Notes: generated from the sequence alone by a model not told the origin. Positions 27,067 through 36,623 are shown, counted from the stretch's first letter. The stretch is 64,000 nucleotides of DNA from Bradyrhizobium betae (GCF_008932115.1 NZ_CP044544.1:186001-250000), one strand, 5' to 3'. Made by a program: numbers and translations.

Positions 27067-27855
27067 TCAATACGCGAGCAAGGCGCCTACAACCGCGCCC
27101 AGCATATTGAGCGCGTCACGCGTGCCATCAGCCTCTCCCTTTTCGAAGTCATCGTCAGTCTGTCCCATAGTATTAGTGACATGGGCCAAACATAGCAGCC
27201 GAACACCCGCAATCCGGGCGAAAGTGTAAAGCGCTGCGGCCTCCATCTCGACGGCAAGGATCCCCTTCTCGCGTGCAGCTTCAATAGCTTCAGCGGTTTC
27301 GCGAAACGGGGCGTCCGTCGTCCAGCTTGAGCCAACGACCGCCTGCAGCGTTGTTTCGAGTATCGCATCGGCCGCCACTTTCACCATCTGCGGATCGGCC
27401 TCTGCAAATTCAGAAGGGGTCGCATAGTGATAGCTCGTTCCCTCATCGCGGAGCGCTCGATCAATAATGACAAAATACGGCGGAGTTTTTGATGGCAGGA
27501 TCTGGCCCGCCGACGTTAGGCTCACTAGCAAACGGCAACCACTTGCGAACAATTCTTCTGCCACGAGCACCGCGAATGGGGCTCCCACAACGCGGCCAAT
27601 AATTCCTACCTGCTGCCCCGCAAGCAGGAATGTGTCGAGCTCGGTATGGTAACAGGGCCAACCTGCAAATGGCTTGGCTCGCCCCGTCTCGCGTAGGACA
27701 CGCACGAGGTCTCCATCGGGGTCCAGTAGACATACCGAGGGCACCTGAACCGCTGCTATATTCTTTTGGCGTCTTGCCTCGCGCAGCAGCGTCGAAGGTA
27801 CGAATACTGACGGCGACGAGGCGTGCTTATTGTCGAGTATCGGGGGCGTAACCAT
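27067..27855 (-). CDS. Nucleoside phosphorylase-family protein
   Basis: A 262-residue protein of the PNP/UDP family: GRVVGAPFAVLVAEELFASG (phosphate/base region), ALRDEGTSYHYATPS, and the purine/ribose motif GILAVEMEAAALYTFA followed by CLAHVTN. It would split nucleosides with phosphate. It is divergent from the methyltransferase gene at 27898. Substrate preference (purine or uridine) is not clear. Confidence 0.85.
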   Translation of the reverse strand: MVTPPILDNKHASSPSVFVPSTLLREARRQKNIAAVQVPSVCLLDPDGDLVRVLRETGRAKPFAGWPCYHTELDTFLLAGQQVGIIGRVVGAPFAVLVAEELFASGCRLLVSLTSAGQILPSKTPPYFVIIDRALRDEGTSYHYATPSEFAEADPQMVKVAADAILETTLQAVVGSSWTTDAPFRETAEAIEAAREKGILAVEMEAAALYTFARIAGVRLLCLAHVTNTMGQTDDDFEKGEADGTRDALNMLGAVVGALLAY

Positions 27856-27897
27856 TTTGGGTCAACCTTACATCACCGGTGATGAATGGGAGTTTTC

Positions 27898-28455
27898 ATG
27901 AGCGACGAGAATCGTCAAGCGCATTGGGATGAAGTCTATACCAGCAAGGGTGAGAATGCGGGTAGCTGGTTTCAGGAGAACCCGGCTCTATCGCTCGAAC
28001 TGATTAAGCTCGCTGGAGTAACTTCGGCCTCAGCCATCGTGGATATCGGAGGAGGTGCGTCACGTGTTGTTGATGGTCTGATTGCCAACGGGTTCGAGCG
28101 TGTAACAGTGCTCGAATGGGTGACGGTGGATGTGACAAAATGGGAGCCGTCAGAAAATTACGATATTTGGCACGATCGCGCAGCGTTTCATTTTCTCACG
28201 GAGGCTGCCGATCGCATCGCCTACACGCGCCGACTCAAAACGGCACTCAGATCAGGCGGCCACATTATCATTGGAACGTTTGCTCTAGACGGCCCGGAGC
28301 GATGCAGTGGTTTACCAGTCATTCGTTATGATGCGGCAGGTCTGTCAGAAGAGATTGGACCGGAATTTGAATTAATCGCCACCCAGCCGCATGAACATAT
28401 CACGCCGCGCGGTGCAACGCAGCGATTCCAATTCAGCACTTTCCGAAGAACATAA
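27898..28455 (+). CDS. Class I SAM-dependent methyltransferase with an internal gap
   Basis: A 185-residue protein; GGGAG precedes ATG 27898. Motif I is IVDIGGGASRVVDGL. Later parts are DIWHDRAAFHFL, GGHIIIGTFALDGPERCSGLPV and TPRGATQRFQFSTF. Relatives have about 20 more residues between VTVL and the DVTKWEP segment, covering the strand that binds the SAM ribose. Here VTVLEWVTVDVTKWEP joins them directly with no frame change. An in-frame deletion seems likely, so activity is doubtful. Confidence 0.78.
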   Translation: MSDENRQAHWDEVYTSKGENAGSWFQENPALSLELIKLAGVTSASAIVDIGGGASRVVDGLIANGFERVTVLEWVTVDVTKWEPSENYDIWHDRAAFHFLTEAADRIAYTRRLKTALRSGGHIIIGTFALDGPERCSGLPVIRYDAAGLSEEIGPEFELIATQPHEHITPRGATQRFQFSTFRRT

Positions 28456-29041
28456 CCGTACTCAATGACATTGCAATTGATCCGAGCGTGATGTTTGTGC
28501 GCCTGCACTGAATATCGAAGCAAGCGAAAACCTCTATGTCGTCTCGTCTCGCGGCTCTGCGCTGATGCAGGCCATATACAATGACTATCCGTCAGAGACG
28601 TGTCTCCCATAAACGCCGCGCGTTGGCGACGACACAAATTGATCGCCAGCTCTAGGGCACACTCAAGAGCTGGCGGAAATCCGCAGAGCTGCGCTGCCAT
28701 CGGTTCGACAGTGCTGTACCGTAAGCGTCGGGAATGCGCTGAGCGCAAAAAGTTTTAAGATGTTGATAAGAGCAAGAAATGCTACGCAAAGATTAAAGCT
28801 GTGAAAGGTCCGATGGACGTTCTAAATGGGCTCGATTCAATCGACCTCATGGTTTGTAAGATGAGACTGTCAAGGGCGTCAGGATAAAGCGACGTCCGAG
28901 CGAATGAACCACGTCCTGTTCGCGCACAAGTCTTGGACCGAAGATTGGCACCATTCTATTGTAATGGAAAAGCCATCGAGTGGGCGCGGCGGTTTCCCTA
29001 AGTAGCGTGGCCTTTTGCCCCGGGATGTGAGTGAATTGGCG
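28456..29041. other. 586-base stretch without a recognised gene
   Basis: No reading frame here has a recognisable product. A hairpin with a 10-bp stem is visible at 28644-28675 (CGCCAGCTCT paired with AGAGCTGGCG). It could end transcription of the methyltransferase gene or belong to a degraded element. The last 60-80 bases presumably hold the promoter of the two-component system at 29042. Confidence 0.5.
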
Positions 29042-29701
29042 ATGCGCGTTCTGCTCTTGGAAGACGACGCGATGATCGGCGAGGGCCTTTCCCGGACGCT
29101 TGCGGAGGAAGGCATGTCGGTAGATTGGGTGCGCGCCGGCGGAGAGGCGGAAGCCGCGCTCGCCGATGGCGGACATGCGATTGTGCTGCTCGACCTCGGG
29201 CTGCCTGGCGTTGAAGGTCTCGATCTTTTGAAGGCGGCGCGGAGCCGGGGGTTCGATACACCTGTGCTGATCATCACGGCGCGCGAAGGGCTTGATTCTC
29301 GGGTGGCCGGGCTCGATCTCGGCGCGGACGACTATCTCGTCAAACCGTTCGAGACACGGGAGTTGCTCGCCAGAATGCGCGCGGTCCTTCGCCGTCGGGC
29401 GGGCAGCGCGACATCCTATCTGGTGACGGGCACGATTGAGCTCAACACCGAGACCCATGAGTTGTCGCATGCCGACATCGTGCAGGTATTGCCTGCCCGC
29501 GAGTACGCTTTGATGCACGCCTTGATGGAGCGCCCGGGTCGTATTCTTTCCCGCGCGCAGGTGGAGGAGCGTATTTACGGCTGGGGAGAAGAGGTGGAAA
29601 GCAACGCGGTCGATGCCCTGATCTACTCGATACGGCGCAAGTTTGGGAAGGACATCATCTTCAATGTGAGGGGGGCGGGCTGGATGGTACAAAAATCATG
29701 A
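29042..29701 (+). CDS. OmpR-family response regulator (module 1)
   Basis: About 219 residues from ATG 29042 (MRVLLLEDDAMIGEGL). The receiver has the Asp in LLDLGLPGVEG and the Lys in VKPFETREL. The winged helix reads LPAREYALMHALMERPG and SNAVDALIYSIRRKFG. It overlaps the kinase start by 4 bases. It is about as close to the regulator at 51229 as paralogues usually are, and the two head similar gene sets. Confidence 0.93.
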   Translation: MRVLLLEDDAMIGEGLSRTLAEEGMSVDWVRAGGEAEAALADGGHAIVLLDLGLPGVEGLDLLKAARSRGFDTPVLIITAREGLDSRVAGLDLGADDYLVKPFETRELLARMRAVLRRRAGSATSYLVTGTIELNTETHELSHADIVQVLPAREYALMHALMERPGRILSRAQVEERIYGWGEEVESNAVDALIYSIRRKFGKDIIFNVRGAGWMVQKS

Positions 29702-31011
29702 CGACGGTATCGCTCCGGCGAGCAACCCTTGTCTCGATGACCGTTCTTCTGACCTTGGTCGGCGCCGCCGCGATGTTGCTCGCCTACAAGCTTGCGCGTG
29801 ACGAAGCCGCTGATTTTCTTGACGGGCAGCTACGCCAGGTTGCACTCAACGCCGGTTTGGGTCTTCCCGATGCTGACGCGCCGCCGGCCAGCGATCAGGA
29901 TCCGGAAGATCAGATTGCGGTAACGATCTGGAAGGGTGGCGTCGTTGTCCATACCACGCTTCGCGGTCTCAATATCGCGCGGCCGAGGAAACCTGGCTTT
30001 GAAAATGTCGTCATCGCCGGCGAACCTTGGCGGGTTTATTCAACGGACAACGACACCTGGACCGTGCTGGTCGCGCAGCGCGACAAGGTTCGTCAGGAGT
30101 TTGCCCGAAGCGCCGCCGTGGGGGCCGCGGCGCCGATCCTGATCGTCATACCGCTGTCCTGGCTCGTCGTCGGCTGGGCGCTGAACCGGATGCTTGGACG
30201 GTTGGACACCTTGGCGCGAGATATCGCCAATCGAAGTGCGGTAGCGGCCGCAGCCATTCCCCTCACCGGAATTCCGGTCGAAGTGGCGCCTCTGGTCGAA
30301 AGCATGAACGGCCTGATCGAGCGCCTGCGCGCCGCCGTCGAAGCGCAGAAGCGGTTTCTCTCCGACGCGGCGCATGAACTCCGCACCCCGCTCGCCGCGA
30401 TGCAAATCCAGGTAGATAACCTCAAGATCAACAGTTCCGGTTCGGTCGGAGCGGAATTCGAGGCTGGCAAGGCGGCACTTGCGCAGGGCGTAAGGCGCGC
30501 GAGCGCCCTCGTCGGTCAACTGCTGCGACTGGCTCGCCTCGATGAACCCGTAGCACCCCTCAGCGAAACGGTTGAGGTGGGTCCGCTGCTGCTCGACTGC
30601 GTCGGCGATCATGTGGTGCTGGCCGAACACAAGGGCATCGATCTCGGGGCCCGGATGGAGACGTCCGCGACGCTGCATGGTTCGGTCGAGGAATTGCGCG
30701 TTCTATTCGCAAACCTGATCGATAACGCCGTGCGGTACACGCCCTCCGGCGGGCAGGTGGACGTTTCCCTGACTCTGCGCGACGGGCGAAGCGTTGTCGA
30801 GGTTCTGGATACGGGTACCGGTTTGCCGCCCGGCGCCGTTTCCCGCATCTTCGATCGGTTCTATCGCGCGTCGCCGCCGGACGTCGAGGGAACCGGTCTG
30901 GGGCTGGCGATCGCGCGGCGAATTGCCGAGCGCAACGGTCTTGTCCTGACCGTCGAGAATCGCCCCGACGGGGCCGCCGGCGTTCTCGCGCGCGTCACAT
31001 TACCGGCATAG
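29698..31011 (+). CDS. Sensor histidine kinase (module 1)
   Basis: A 437-residue kinase: two transmembrane segments around a periplasmic sensor domain (residues about 35-150), HAMP, HisKA with phospho-acceptor in DAAHELRTPLAAMQIQ, and HATPase with N-box LIDNAVRYTP, LDTGTGLP and GTGLGLAIA. It overlaps its response regulator and is followed by PepSY and DUF347 genes. A kinase of the same layout, but broken, lies at 49918-51228. Confidence 0.93.
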   Translation: MTTVSLRRATLVSMTVLLTLVGAAAMLLAYKLARDEAADFLDGQLRQVALNAGLGLPDADAPPASDQDPEDQIAVTIWKGGVVVHTTLRGLNIARPRKPGFENVVIAGEPWRVYSTDNDTWTVLVAQRDKVRQEFARSAAVGAAAPILIVIPLSWLVVGWALNRMLGRLDTLARDIANRSAVAAAAIPLTGIPVEVAPLVESMNGLIERLRAAVEAQKRFLSDAAHELRTPLAAMQIQVDNLKINSSGSVGAEFEAGKAALAQGVRRASALVGQLLRLARLDEPVAPLSETVEVGPLLLDCVGDHVVLAEHKGIDLGARMETSATLHGSVEELRVLFANLIDNAVRYTPSGGQVDVSLTLRDGRSVVEVLDTGTGLPPGAVSRIFDRFYRASPPDVEGTGLGLAIARRIAERNGLVLTVENRPDGAAGVLARVTLPA

Positions 31012-31144
31012 CGCTCTTTTTTCTTCTCGCCCCACCCAGGCTCATTTTGTCCTCAGTCTCCGGGGCCATGGTCATCTCATCGGAGCGGGCCGTCGCCGAC
31101 GCGTCGCGCATCCGTTCGCAAGCGGGGGCGAATTGGAGAGACAC

Positions 31145-31462
31145 ATGATCAGGACTACCCCGTATCGCCTGGGCGCCTTGGGCGCCGCAGGTATCTTGCT
31201 GGCGCTCGCGGCGCCAGCGCTGGCCTACACCGGTCAAAAGCTTGCCGGTCAAGCGAAGGTCACCATTACGCAGGCCCGGGAAACCGCCCTCAAGGCCCAT
31301 CCCGGGAAAGTCACCGACGAAGAGCTTGAGCGCGAATCCGGAGGCAGCGGCCTGCGTTATTCGTTCGACATCAAGAACGGCTCGCGGACGCAGGAAGTCG
31401 GCGTCGATGCCGCGAGCGGCAAGGTGCTCGAAAACAAGACAGAAGGTCCTCATCCGGACTGA
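31145..31462 (+). CDS. Exported PepSY-domain protein (module 1)
   Basis: A 105-residue protein; GGAGAG precedes ATG 31145. The signal peptide ends near ALAYTG. The PepSY domain is visible as VTITQARETALKAHPG, EERESGGSGLRYSFDIK-like and VGVDAASGKVLENK. PepSY domains often inhibit or bind partners in the periplasm. It sits between the kinase and the DUF347 genes, suggesting a link to signal input. A paralogue is at 48493. Confidence 0.9.
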   Translation: MIRTTPYRLGALGAAGILLALAAPALAYTGQKLAGQAKVTITQARETALKAHPGKVTDEELERESGGSGLRYSFDIKNGSRTQEVGVDAASGKVLENKTEGPHPD

Positions 31463-31541
31463 CCCGCAGCATGGTCCCACGAACAAACCCGGTGCGTCCT
31501 CGCACGCGCCGGGTGGCCGGCTACATAACGGAAATGCAATC

Positions 31542-32300
31542 ATGACCCCAGCCCAGAAATTCGCATTGAGCAAAGTCCCTGAAGTCACGCTCGGCTTCTG
31601 GATCATCAAAATTCTTGCCACAACGCTCGGCGAGACCGGCGGTGACACCGTCACCATGACGCTGAACTGGGGTTATTTGGCGGGAACAGCCTTGTTCGCG
31701 GTGCTGCTCATCGCGTTCGTGATCGCACAGATCGTCGCGAAGCGCTTTCACCCGTTTCTCTACTGGGCGACCATCGTGGCCTCGACCACCTTTGGCACCA
31801 CGATGGCCGACTTCGCCGACCGATCGCTCGGGATCGGTTATACCGGCGGCTCATCGCTGCTGTTTCTCTGCCTCGTGAGCGTCCTCGGGCTTTGGTATTG
31901 GTCGGAGGGAACGGTATCGGTCAACACTGTCTCTACGCCGAAGGTCGAGGCGTTTTACTGGGGAGCGATCACGTTCTCGCAAACCCTCGGCACTGCGCTC
32001 GGCGACTGGCTGGCCGACACCGGCGGCCTTGGTTATGAAGGGGGCGCTCTCGTCTTTGCGGCCGGGCTGGCCGTCGTTGTCGCACTCTATTATCGCACAA
32101 ACGTGTCGCGGGTGCTGCTGTTCTGGGCGGCCTTCATTCTGACCCGTCCGCTCGGCGCGACGGTCGGCGACTTCCTCGATAAACCGGTCGCTGCCGGGGG
32201 TCTCAGTCTCAGCAGACCGCTCGCATCGGCGGTGATCGCAGCCTTCATCCTTGCGTGCCTGATCCTGTTGCCGCAGCGCGCGGGCAAGCATCCGGCATGA
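31542..32300 (+). CDS. DUF347/COG4705 membrane protein A
   Basis: A 252-residue protein made of four DUF347 repeats, each with two predicted membrane segments. Each repeat has the motif G-[ETSA]-x-x-x-D in a hydrophobic context: GETGGD (residues 30-35), GTTMAD, GTALGD and GATVGD. Aromatic residues (FWIIK, LYWAT, FYWGA, LFWAA) precede each one. Four intramembrane Asp residues suggest an ion pathway, but no function is established for the family. Starts ATG 31542, 80 bases after the PepSY gene. Confidence 0.85.
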   Translation: MTPAQKFALSKVPEVTLGFWIIKILATTLGETGGDTVTMTLNWGYLAGTALFAVLLIAFVIAQIVAKRFHPFLYWATIVASTTFGTTMADFADRSLGIGYTGGSSLLFLCLVSVLGLWYWSEGTVSVNTVSTPKVEAFYWGAITFSQTLGTALGDWLADTGGLGYEGGALVFAAGLAVVVALYYRTNVSRVLLFWAAFILTRPLGATVGDFLDKPVAAGGLSLSRPLASAVIAAFILACLILLPQRAGKHPA

Positions 32301-32461
32301 CGCTACTGCGTCGGCAAGCGATGGCGATCCTCATGAGCGTTCGCAAATTTTCAAGCGTGGCGCGTCGAGCGATGCAGGATCCGTAGCCGTCGGAGAGCGG
32401 CTCCCATGTTCAATTTGTCAATTTGTCGTTCAATCAGCAATCGTTGTTCGGAGAAAGCCGC

Positions 32462-33238
32462 ATGTACAGAATCGTCAGCACAGAAGCCAGCAAGGTGCCG
32501 GCAATCACGCTCGGATTCTGGGTCATCAAGATATTCGCGACCACCCTGGGCGAGGTGGGCGGCAACGCGGTAACATTGACGTTGGGTCTCGGTTATCTGA
32601 TCGGCACTGCAATCTTTGCCACCGTATTGATTGCGGCCGTGAGTGCTCAGATTAGGGCGAAGCGATTTCAGCCCTTCCTGTACTGGGCCGCCATCACGGC
32701 GACCACGCTCGCCGGAACGACGCTTGCCGACTTGGTCGATCGTTCGCTCGGCATTGGCTATCTCGGCGGCTCCCTGTCGCTCTTCACGATGGTCATGGCG
32801 ACACTGGGCTTGTGGTACTGGTCGCTCGGCTCCGTCTCCGTCGAAACCGTTACGTCGCCCAAAGTCGAAGCGTTCTACTGGGCGACCATCATGTTCTCGC
32901 AGACCCTCGGCACGGCGCTCGGCGACTGGATGGCAGATGACACCGGGCTCGGTTACAACGGCAGTGCGCTTGTGATCGCCGTCGTCTTGGCAATCGTCGC
33001 TGTTCTTTACTTCTTTACGACGATGTCTCGCACCACGTTGTTCTGGGCCGCTTTCATCCTGACGCGCCCGCTGGGCGCCACGATCGCCAACTCACTTGAC
33101 AAGCCGATCGCCGCCGGGGGGCTTGCCATTGGAGATTTTTCCGTCTCGGCGGCCCTCATCGTTGTCATTACCGTTTGTATCCTCGTTATTCCGCAGCGGC
33201 CGGGACCGCATCCCGCGGCATTTTCGCCGCGTCCCTGA
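32462..33238 (+). CDS. DUF347/COG4705 membrane protein B (D-to-N variant)
   Basis: A 258-residue tandem paralogue of protein A with the same four-repeat layout. The acidic motif is changed in the outer repeats: GEVGGN and GATIAN replace the Asp by Asn in repeats 1 and 4, while GTTLAD and GTALGD keep it. This looks like specialisation, possibly for a heteromeric partner of protein A. Start ATG 32462; GGAG is found 10-15 bases upstream. Confidence 0.85.
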   Translation: MYRIVSTEASKVPAITLGFWVIKIFATTLGEVGGNAVTLTLGLGYLIGTAIFATVLIAAVSAQIRAKRFQPFLYWAAITATTLAGTTLADLVDRSLGIGYLGGSLSLFTMVMATLGLWYWSLGSVSVETVTSPKVEAFYWATIMFSQTLGTALGDWMADDTGLGYNGSALVIAVVLAIVAVLYFFTTMSRTTLFWAAFILTRPLGATIANSLDKPIAAGGLAIGDFSVSAALIVVITVCILVIPQRPGPHPAAFSPRP

Positions 33239-33278
33239 GATTAGGCGTTGGTTGAAGACTACATCATGGAGTTCTCAA

Positions 33279-33527
33279 ATGGAGGAACATCGTTCAACAC
33301 CGCGTCGCGGGGTCTCCTTTGGTGGAGGTGCGATCAGTTGCTCAATTCGAAATCTTTCCGAGTACGGCGCCTAGCTTGACGTGACATCACCCATCGGAAT
33401 TCCTGACGTCTTTTCCCTGGTAATGGAGAACGGCGCGCATCAGTGCCGGGTTATCTGGCGCAAGGAGAAGCGTATCGGTGTTCGCTTCACCGCATCGCAT
33501 TCCGATGACCAAAAACGGGAAACATAG
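33279..33527 (+). pseudogene. PilZ-domain protein with in-frame amber codon
   Basis: From ATG 33279 (MEEHRSTPRRGVSFGGGAIS) the frame reads a PilZ domain: CSIRNLSEYGA, then TAG at 33372, then LDVTSPIGIPDVFSLVME and CRVIWRKEKRIGVRF to 33527. The intact paralogue at 48951 reads KTGAALEVESPVGIP at the same place, so one codon of the normal frame has become a stop. PilZ proteins bind cyclic-di-GMP; the second half of this copy would not be translated unless the stop is suppressed. Confidence 0.8.
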
Positions 33528-33594
33528 CCTTGATCGTATTCCGAAGGTGGTCGTCAGACGGTCGATAGGATCGGTCGTGTCGGAGGAGATCCAC

Positions 33595-33798
33595 CTACGT
33601 CCGATGCCGCCAGACACTCTCGGTGAGAATCACGGCAAGACCGGCGAACAGGATTGCGCCGCCCCAGGCCGAGCCCGGAATCAGCCATGGCAGCACAAGC
33701 CACGCGACGCCAAGCCATACAACGATTGTGATTGCAAAGCTGCCGTCATCCACGAACAGGCCGTAAAGCTCCAGAATGATCGTCTTGAACCAGCGCAT
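33595..33798 (-). CDS. Small membrane protein, 67 residues
   Basis: From ATG 33798 (MRWFKTIILELYGLFVDDGS) two hydrophobic segments follow (FAITIVVWLGVAWLVLPWLI and AWGGAILFAGLAVILTESV). It begins 10 bases after the COG4280 gene on the same strand and is probably coexpressed. I do not recognise a named family. Confidence 0.7.
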   Translation of the reverse strand: MRWFKTIILELYGLFVDDGSFAITIVVWLGVAWLVLPWLIPGSAWGGAILFAGLAVILTESVWRHRT

Positions 33799-33808
33799 GC
33801 ATGAGCTC

Positions 33809-34570
33809 CTATCGTTTCGCGGCATCGCGCGCGGCAAACCGGGCCCGGCAAAGCGAGGTTGCGATCAATGCGATGATCAGAAAGCCAGCGACGAGACCAA
33901 GGATCGACCAGTCCTGCCCCGGCCATCGAAGTCCCATGCCTTCGCCAACCCAGAAAGCCCCAAAGGCGGAGAGCAATACACCGACCATGAACTTCAAGGT
34001 ATTCTCCGGAATGGATGCCAAAGGTTTGTGAACGACAAAGCCAAGCAGGACGACGACAAGCAGCGCGGCCAGCGCCCCCACGCTCGCCGGAACAAGCAAG
34101 CCCACGCCGCCGGAACCGACAGCGATAACAATGAAGACTACCTCTGTGCCCTCGAGCATCGTGATTTTGAAAGCTGTTGCGATGGCGACCTTGTCCCATC
34201 CTCGCCCACGCTGCGCGAGCTTGCGCAGCGATTCCGTTTGCCTGGAATAGATCGCGTTCTCGTCATGCAAAGGAATAACTCCGGCCGAACGCAGGATTGC
34301 CTTGCGCAGCCATCGCATTCCGAAGAGGAGCAGAAGCAGTCCGACGGCGAGCTGGACGACATCCAGCGGGATACGCGTGAGCGCCGGACCGATAGCCACG
34401 ACGATGGCCAGCAGCACGCCAAGCGCGGCCCCACTTCCGATCAGTGCACCGCTCCAGCCGCGGACCGCGCCCACGGCCAGAACCACGGTCAGAGCTTCGA
34501 CGAACTCGACGAGTGAGGCCAGAAATGCGGCAATCGCCGGCGGCCAAGCATGCGCCCAATTAACGATCAT
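33809..34570 (-). CDS. COG4280 membrane protein
   Basis: A 253-residue protein with about six to seven transmembrane segments. It has two related acidic motifs, LASLVEFVEALTVVLAVG near residue 20 and ITMLEGTEVVFIVIAVG near residue 142, forming an inverted-repeat layout typical of small cation transporters. The paired E-x-x-E/E-G-x-E motifs suggest metal binding. The family has no assigned substrate. It precedes the 67-residue membrane protein. Confidence 0.75.
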   Translation of the reverse strand: MIVNWAHAWPPAIAAFLASLVEFVEALTVVLAVGAVRGWSGALIGSGAALGVLLAIVVAIGPALTRIPLDVVQLAVGLLLLLFGMRWLRKAILRSAGVIPLHDENAIYSRQTESLRKLAQRGRGWDKVAIATAFKITMLEGTEVVFIVIAVGSGGVGLLVPASVGALAALLVVVLLGFVVHKPLASIPENTLKFMVGVLLSAFGAFWVGEGMGLRWPGQDWSILGLVAGFLIIALIATSLCRARFAARDAAKR

Positions 34571-34864
34571 GTTACTTCTTCCGATGAGAATTTGAGACAG
34601 CGCACCGACGCGAACCGGTGATGCAAGATGAATTTAGGTACACCGAGTATTGTATCATTGTCGGCGAGCGAATCCTCCGTGAAGGAAACCGACACTTGCC
34701 GAATACGGAAAATGGGACGACCTATCTTTCCGCAGAATGGTGGGTCTGCGTTGAAAGCGCCAACATTGAGTGTCGATTTTGTTTCCGCCCCGACCGCGCC
34801 CAATTCAGACGCGATGGTCCTAACCTTCCTCCCGCGCCGATGCGGACGTATTGCTGAGAGAACG

Positions 34865-35479
34865 ATGGAAACCTGGAATACCGCACTTTTTCTGGCCCTC
34901 AATGCCCCGGCTTCAGCGAATGTCGTAACGATAGCGTTCGCCAAGGTAGCCGCGGAATATCTCGTTTATGTGGCCGCCGTTCTGGCGGTATGCTTGTGGA
35001 TTCGAGGCGTGCGCGACCAACGGGATGCGTTGATTTCGATCGGGACCGGGCTCCTGACCGCGTTTGTACTGAGCTGGACCATTGGCCTTCTCTGGTATCA
35101 TCCACGCCCCTTCGCGATAGGCTTGGGCCACACCCTTCTCGCCCACTCGCCCGACAGCTCTTTTCCGAGCGATCACACCACATTCCTTTGGACCTTCGGC
35201 TTCGGTCTCCTCGTCACGCGAGTACAGCGCGGGTGGGGATGGGTATTGGTTCTCGCCGGTCTTGCGACGGCCTTGGCTCGAATCTACGTGGGCGTTCACT
35301 TTCCTCTCGATATGGTCGGATCCGCCGTTGTCGCGGCCACAGGTGCTGCTGTGGCATGGGCTGTTCATCTTCACGTTGCAGACCGTATTCTGCCGCTGAT
35401 AGAGCGGTCTTACGAATTTTTGCTACATGCCCTCCGTTTGCCCAAGGGGATTTTCCCCCGCCGCGTCGCTGATCGATGA
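34865..35479 (+). CDS. PAP2-family phosphatase, undecaprenyl-diphosphatase-like (module 1)
   Basis: A 204-residue membrane phosphatase from ATG 34865. The three PAP2 motifs are present: WYHPRPF, PDSSFPSDHTT and RIYVGVHFPLDMVG. It resembles BcrC-type undecaprenyl-pyrophosphate phosphatases. A paralogue lies at 49272 beside the second DUF347 set. The 294 bases before it (34571-34864) contain no recognised gene. Confidence 0.9.
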   Translation: METWNTALFLALNAPASANVVTIAFAKVAAEYLVYVAAVLAVCLWIRGVRDQRDALISIGTGLLTAFVLSWTIGLLWYHPRPFAIGLGHTLLAHSPDSSFPSDHTTFLWTFGFGLLVTRVQRGWGWVLVLAGLATALARIYVGVHFPLDMVGSAVVAATGAAVAWAVHLHVADRILPLIERSYEFLLHALRLPKGIFPRRVADR

Positions 35480-35591
35480 AGCGTTTTGAGATAACGCTCG
35501 TCACGGGCAGGTGCCAGCCGTTCAAAAACTTCGATCTCAGCAATCATCTTTCCTGTCGTTTGCTCGTTTCTTTCGGGTCGCTTTCGATACA

Positions 35592-36257
35592 TTACTCAGT
35601 CTTCGGCAAGCCACCGGTCGAAAGCTTCCAATATGTTCGGTCCATGGCAATTGACCGGCTTCCGAGCCACGGAAAATGCCCGTACCGGAAGGAAATTTGA
35701 TGAGCTGCAATATCGGTAGGGCGCCTTTCGACAAAACGCTCAAACAAAGCTGCGGCCAATCCGGTCCGATCGGCCCCGCTTTGACAGTGGATCAGCATCG
35801 GCCGAGGGGCGGTGCGCATCGTCTCAATCAGTTGGGCGATCGTCGCGTCCTCCGGGTCCCGTAAGGCCGACATTCGAACGTCCAGATGAGAGGCTCCATG
35901 CGCGGTCGTCACCTCCACTTCGTTGTCGTACCACCAAGACCCGCTATTTTTTCCGCGCAGGTTGATCACCGACTTGATGCCGTAGGCAGCCATCACATCG
36001 GCCAACTTCTGCCCGTTCAACTGGGCGGAGCGGTAAAGCACCCCGGGTTCGACGACGTGAATATTCCCAACCAGTTGCAGGCCGATGGCCCACCCGCCGG
36101 CAAGACCAACGCAGATGAGAAGCGCATTTGTCGTATATGTCACGGCGCGGCCAATCGGGTGAGACTTCAAAAACCGGTTCGTTGTCGCAAAGAAAGCGAG
36201 ACAGGACCTCCCGACATTTGATTGGCGACCTCGGTCGTTCGCCGTTCCTTCGGTCAT
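35592..36257 (-). CDS. Dual-specificity/tyrosine-type phosphatase
   Basis: A 221-residue protein with an N-terminal membrane segment (AVTYTTNALLICVGLAGGWAIGL, about 38-60) and a cysteine-phosphatase domain: VLYRSAQLNGQKLADVM, SVINLRGKNSG, and the catalytic loop IHCQSGADRTGLAAAL (Cys-x5-Arg). It is the last gene of the fluoride-riboswitch operon, overlapping a 57-residue frame at 36254. The substrate is not known. Confidence 0.85.
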   Translation of the reverse strand: MTEGTANDRGRQSNVGRSCLAFFATTNRFLKSHPIGRAVTYTTNALLICVGLAGGWAIGLQLVGNIHVVEPGVLYRSAQLNGQKLADVMAAYGIKSVINLRGKNSGSWWYDNEVEVTTAHGASHLDVRMSALRDPEDATIAQLIETMRTAPRPMLIHCQSGADRTGLAAALFERFVERRPTDIAAHQISFRYGHFPWLGSRSIAMDRTYWKLSTGGLPKTE

Positions 36258-36427
36258 TGCGAGTTTCCAATATGTGCTATCGGAGGCGCCGCGCGATCGA
36301 GCTCGACCTCCTGATTACGAAACCATGCGATGGCATCGAGCCGCCTGCCGCTGATCGGGCGCGCCCACCGGATGGTTTTTATCGCTTTGGCGGCTTCGCC
36401 CATCCACCAGTATTCCTTCACGACCAT
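36254..36427 (-). CDS. Short frame coupled to the phosphatase gene, 57 residues
   Basis: An ATG at 36427 (in-frame ATG 6 bases earlier) opens a 57-residue frame, MVVKEYWWMGEAAKAIKTIR through APPIAHIGNSQ, whose stop overlaps the phosphatase ATG (ATGA). It has no recognised domain. The coupling suggests it may be translated, or it may be the end of a longer degraded gene. Bases 36428-36623 upstream show no convincing gene. Confidence 0.4.
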   Translation of the reverse strand: MVVKEYWWMGEAAKAIKTIRWARPISGRRLDAIAWFRNQEVELDRAAPPIAHIGNSQ

Positions 36428-36623
36428 GAGCATCCATCCCCGACGACCGGACCGCTAAGAGTAAAAGCTTCGACAACGAAGCCATTCGTCGGGCCGCTAT
36501 AACTGTGCCTCTCTCTCGCGCACTCGACGCCGTCCAACGTCCAATGCGATCGCTTCGAACCCGGATTGTGGGTGCTCATCAAAAGATCGAACAGCCGAAA
36601 GAAAGATGGACTGACAAAATTCT

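Noticed and set aside
28847..29692. 281-residue antisense frame over the module 1 response regulator
   Set aside because: It is a read-through opposite a well-conserved regulator. Its content is arginine, histidine and proline rich with no domain.
34618..34864. Upstream extension of the PAP2 phosphatase gene to 34628
   Set aside because: The extension has no family similarity, no membrane segment and no ribosome site; ATG 34865 gives the normal length.
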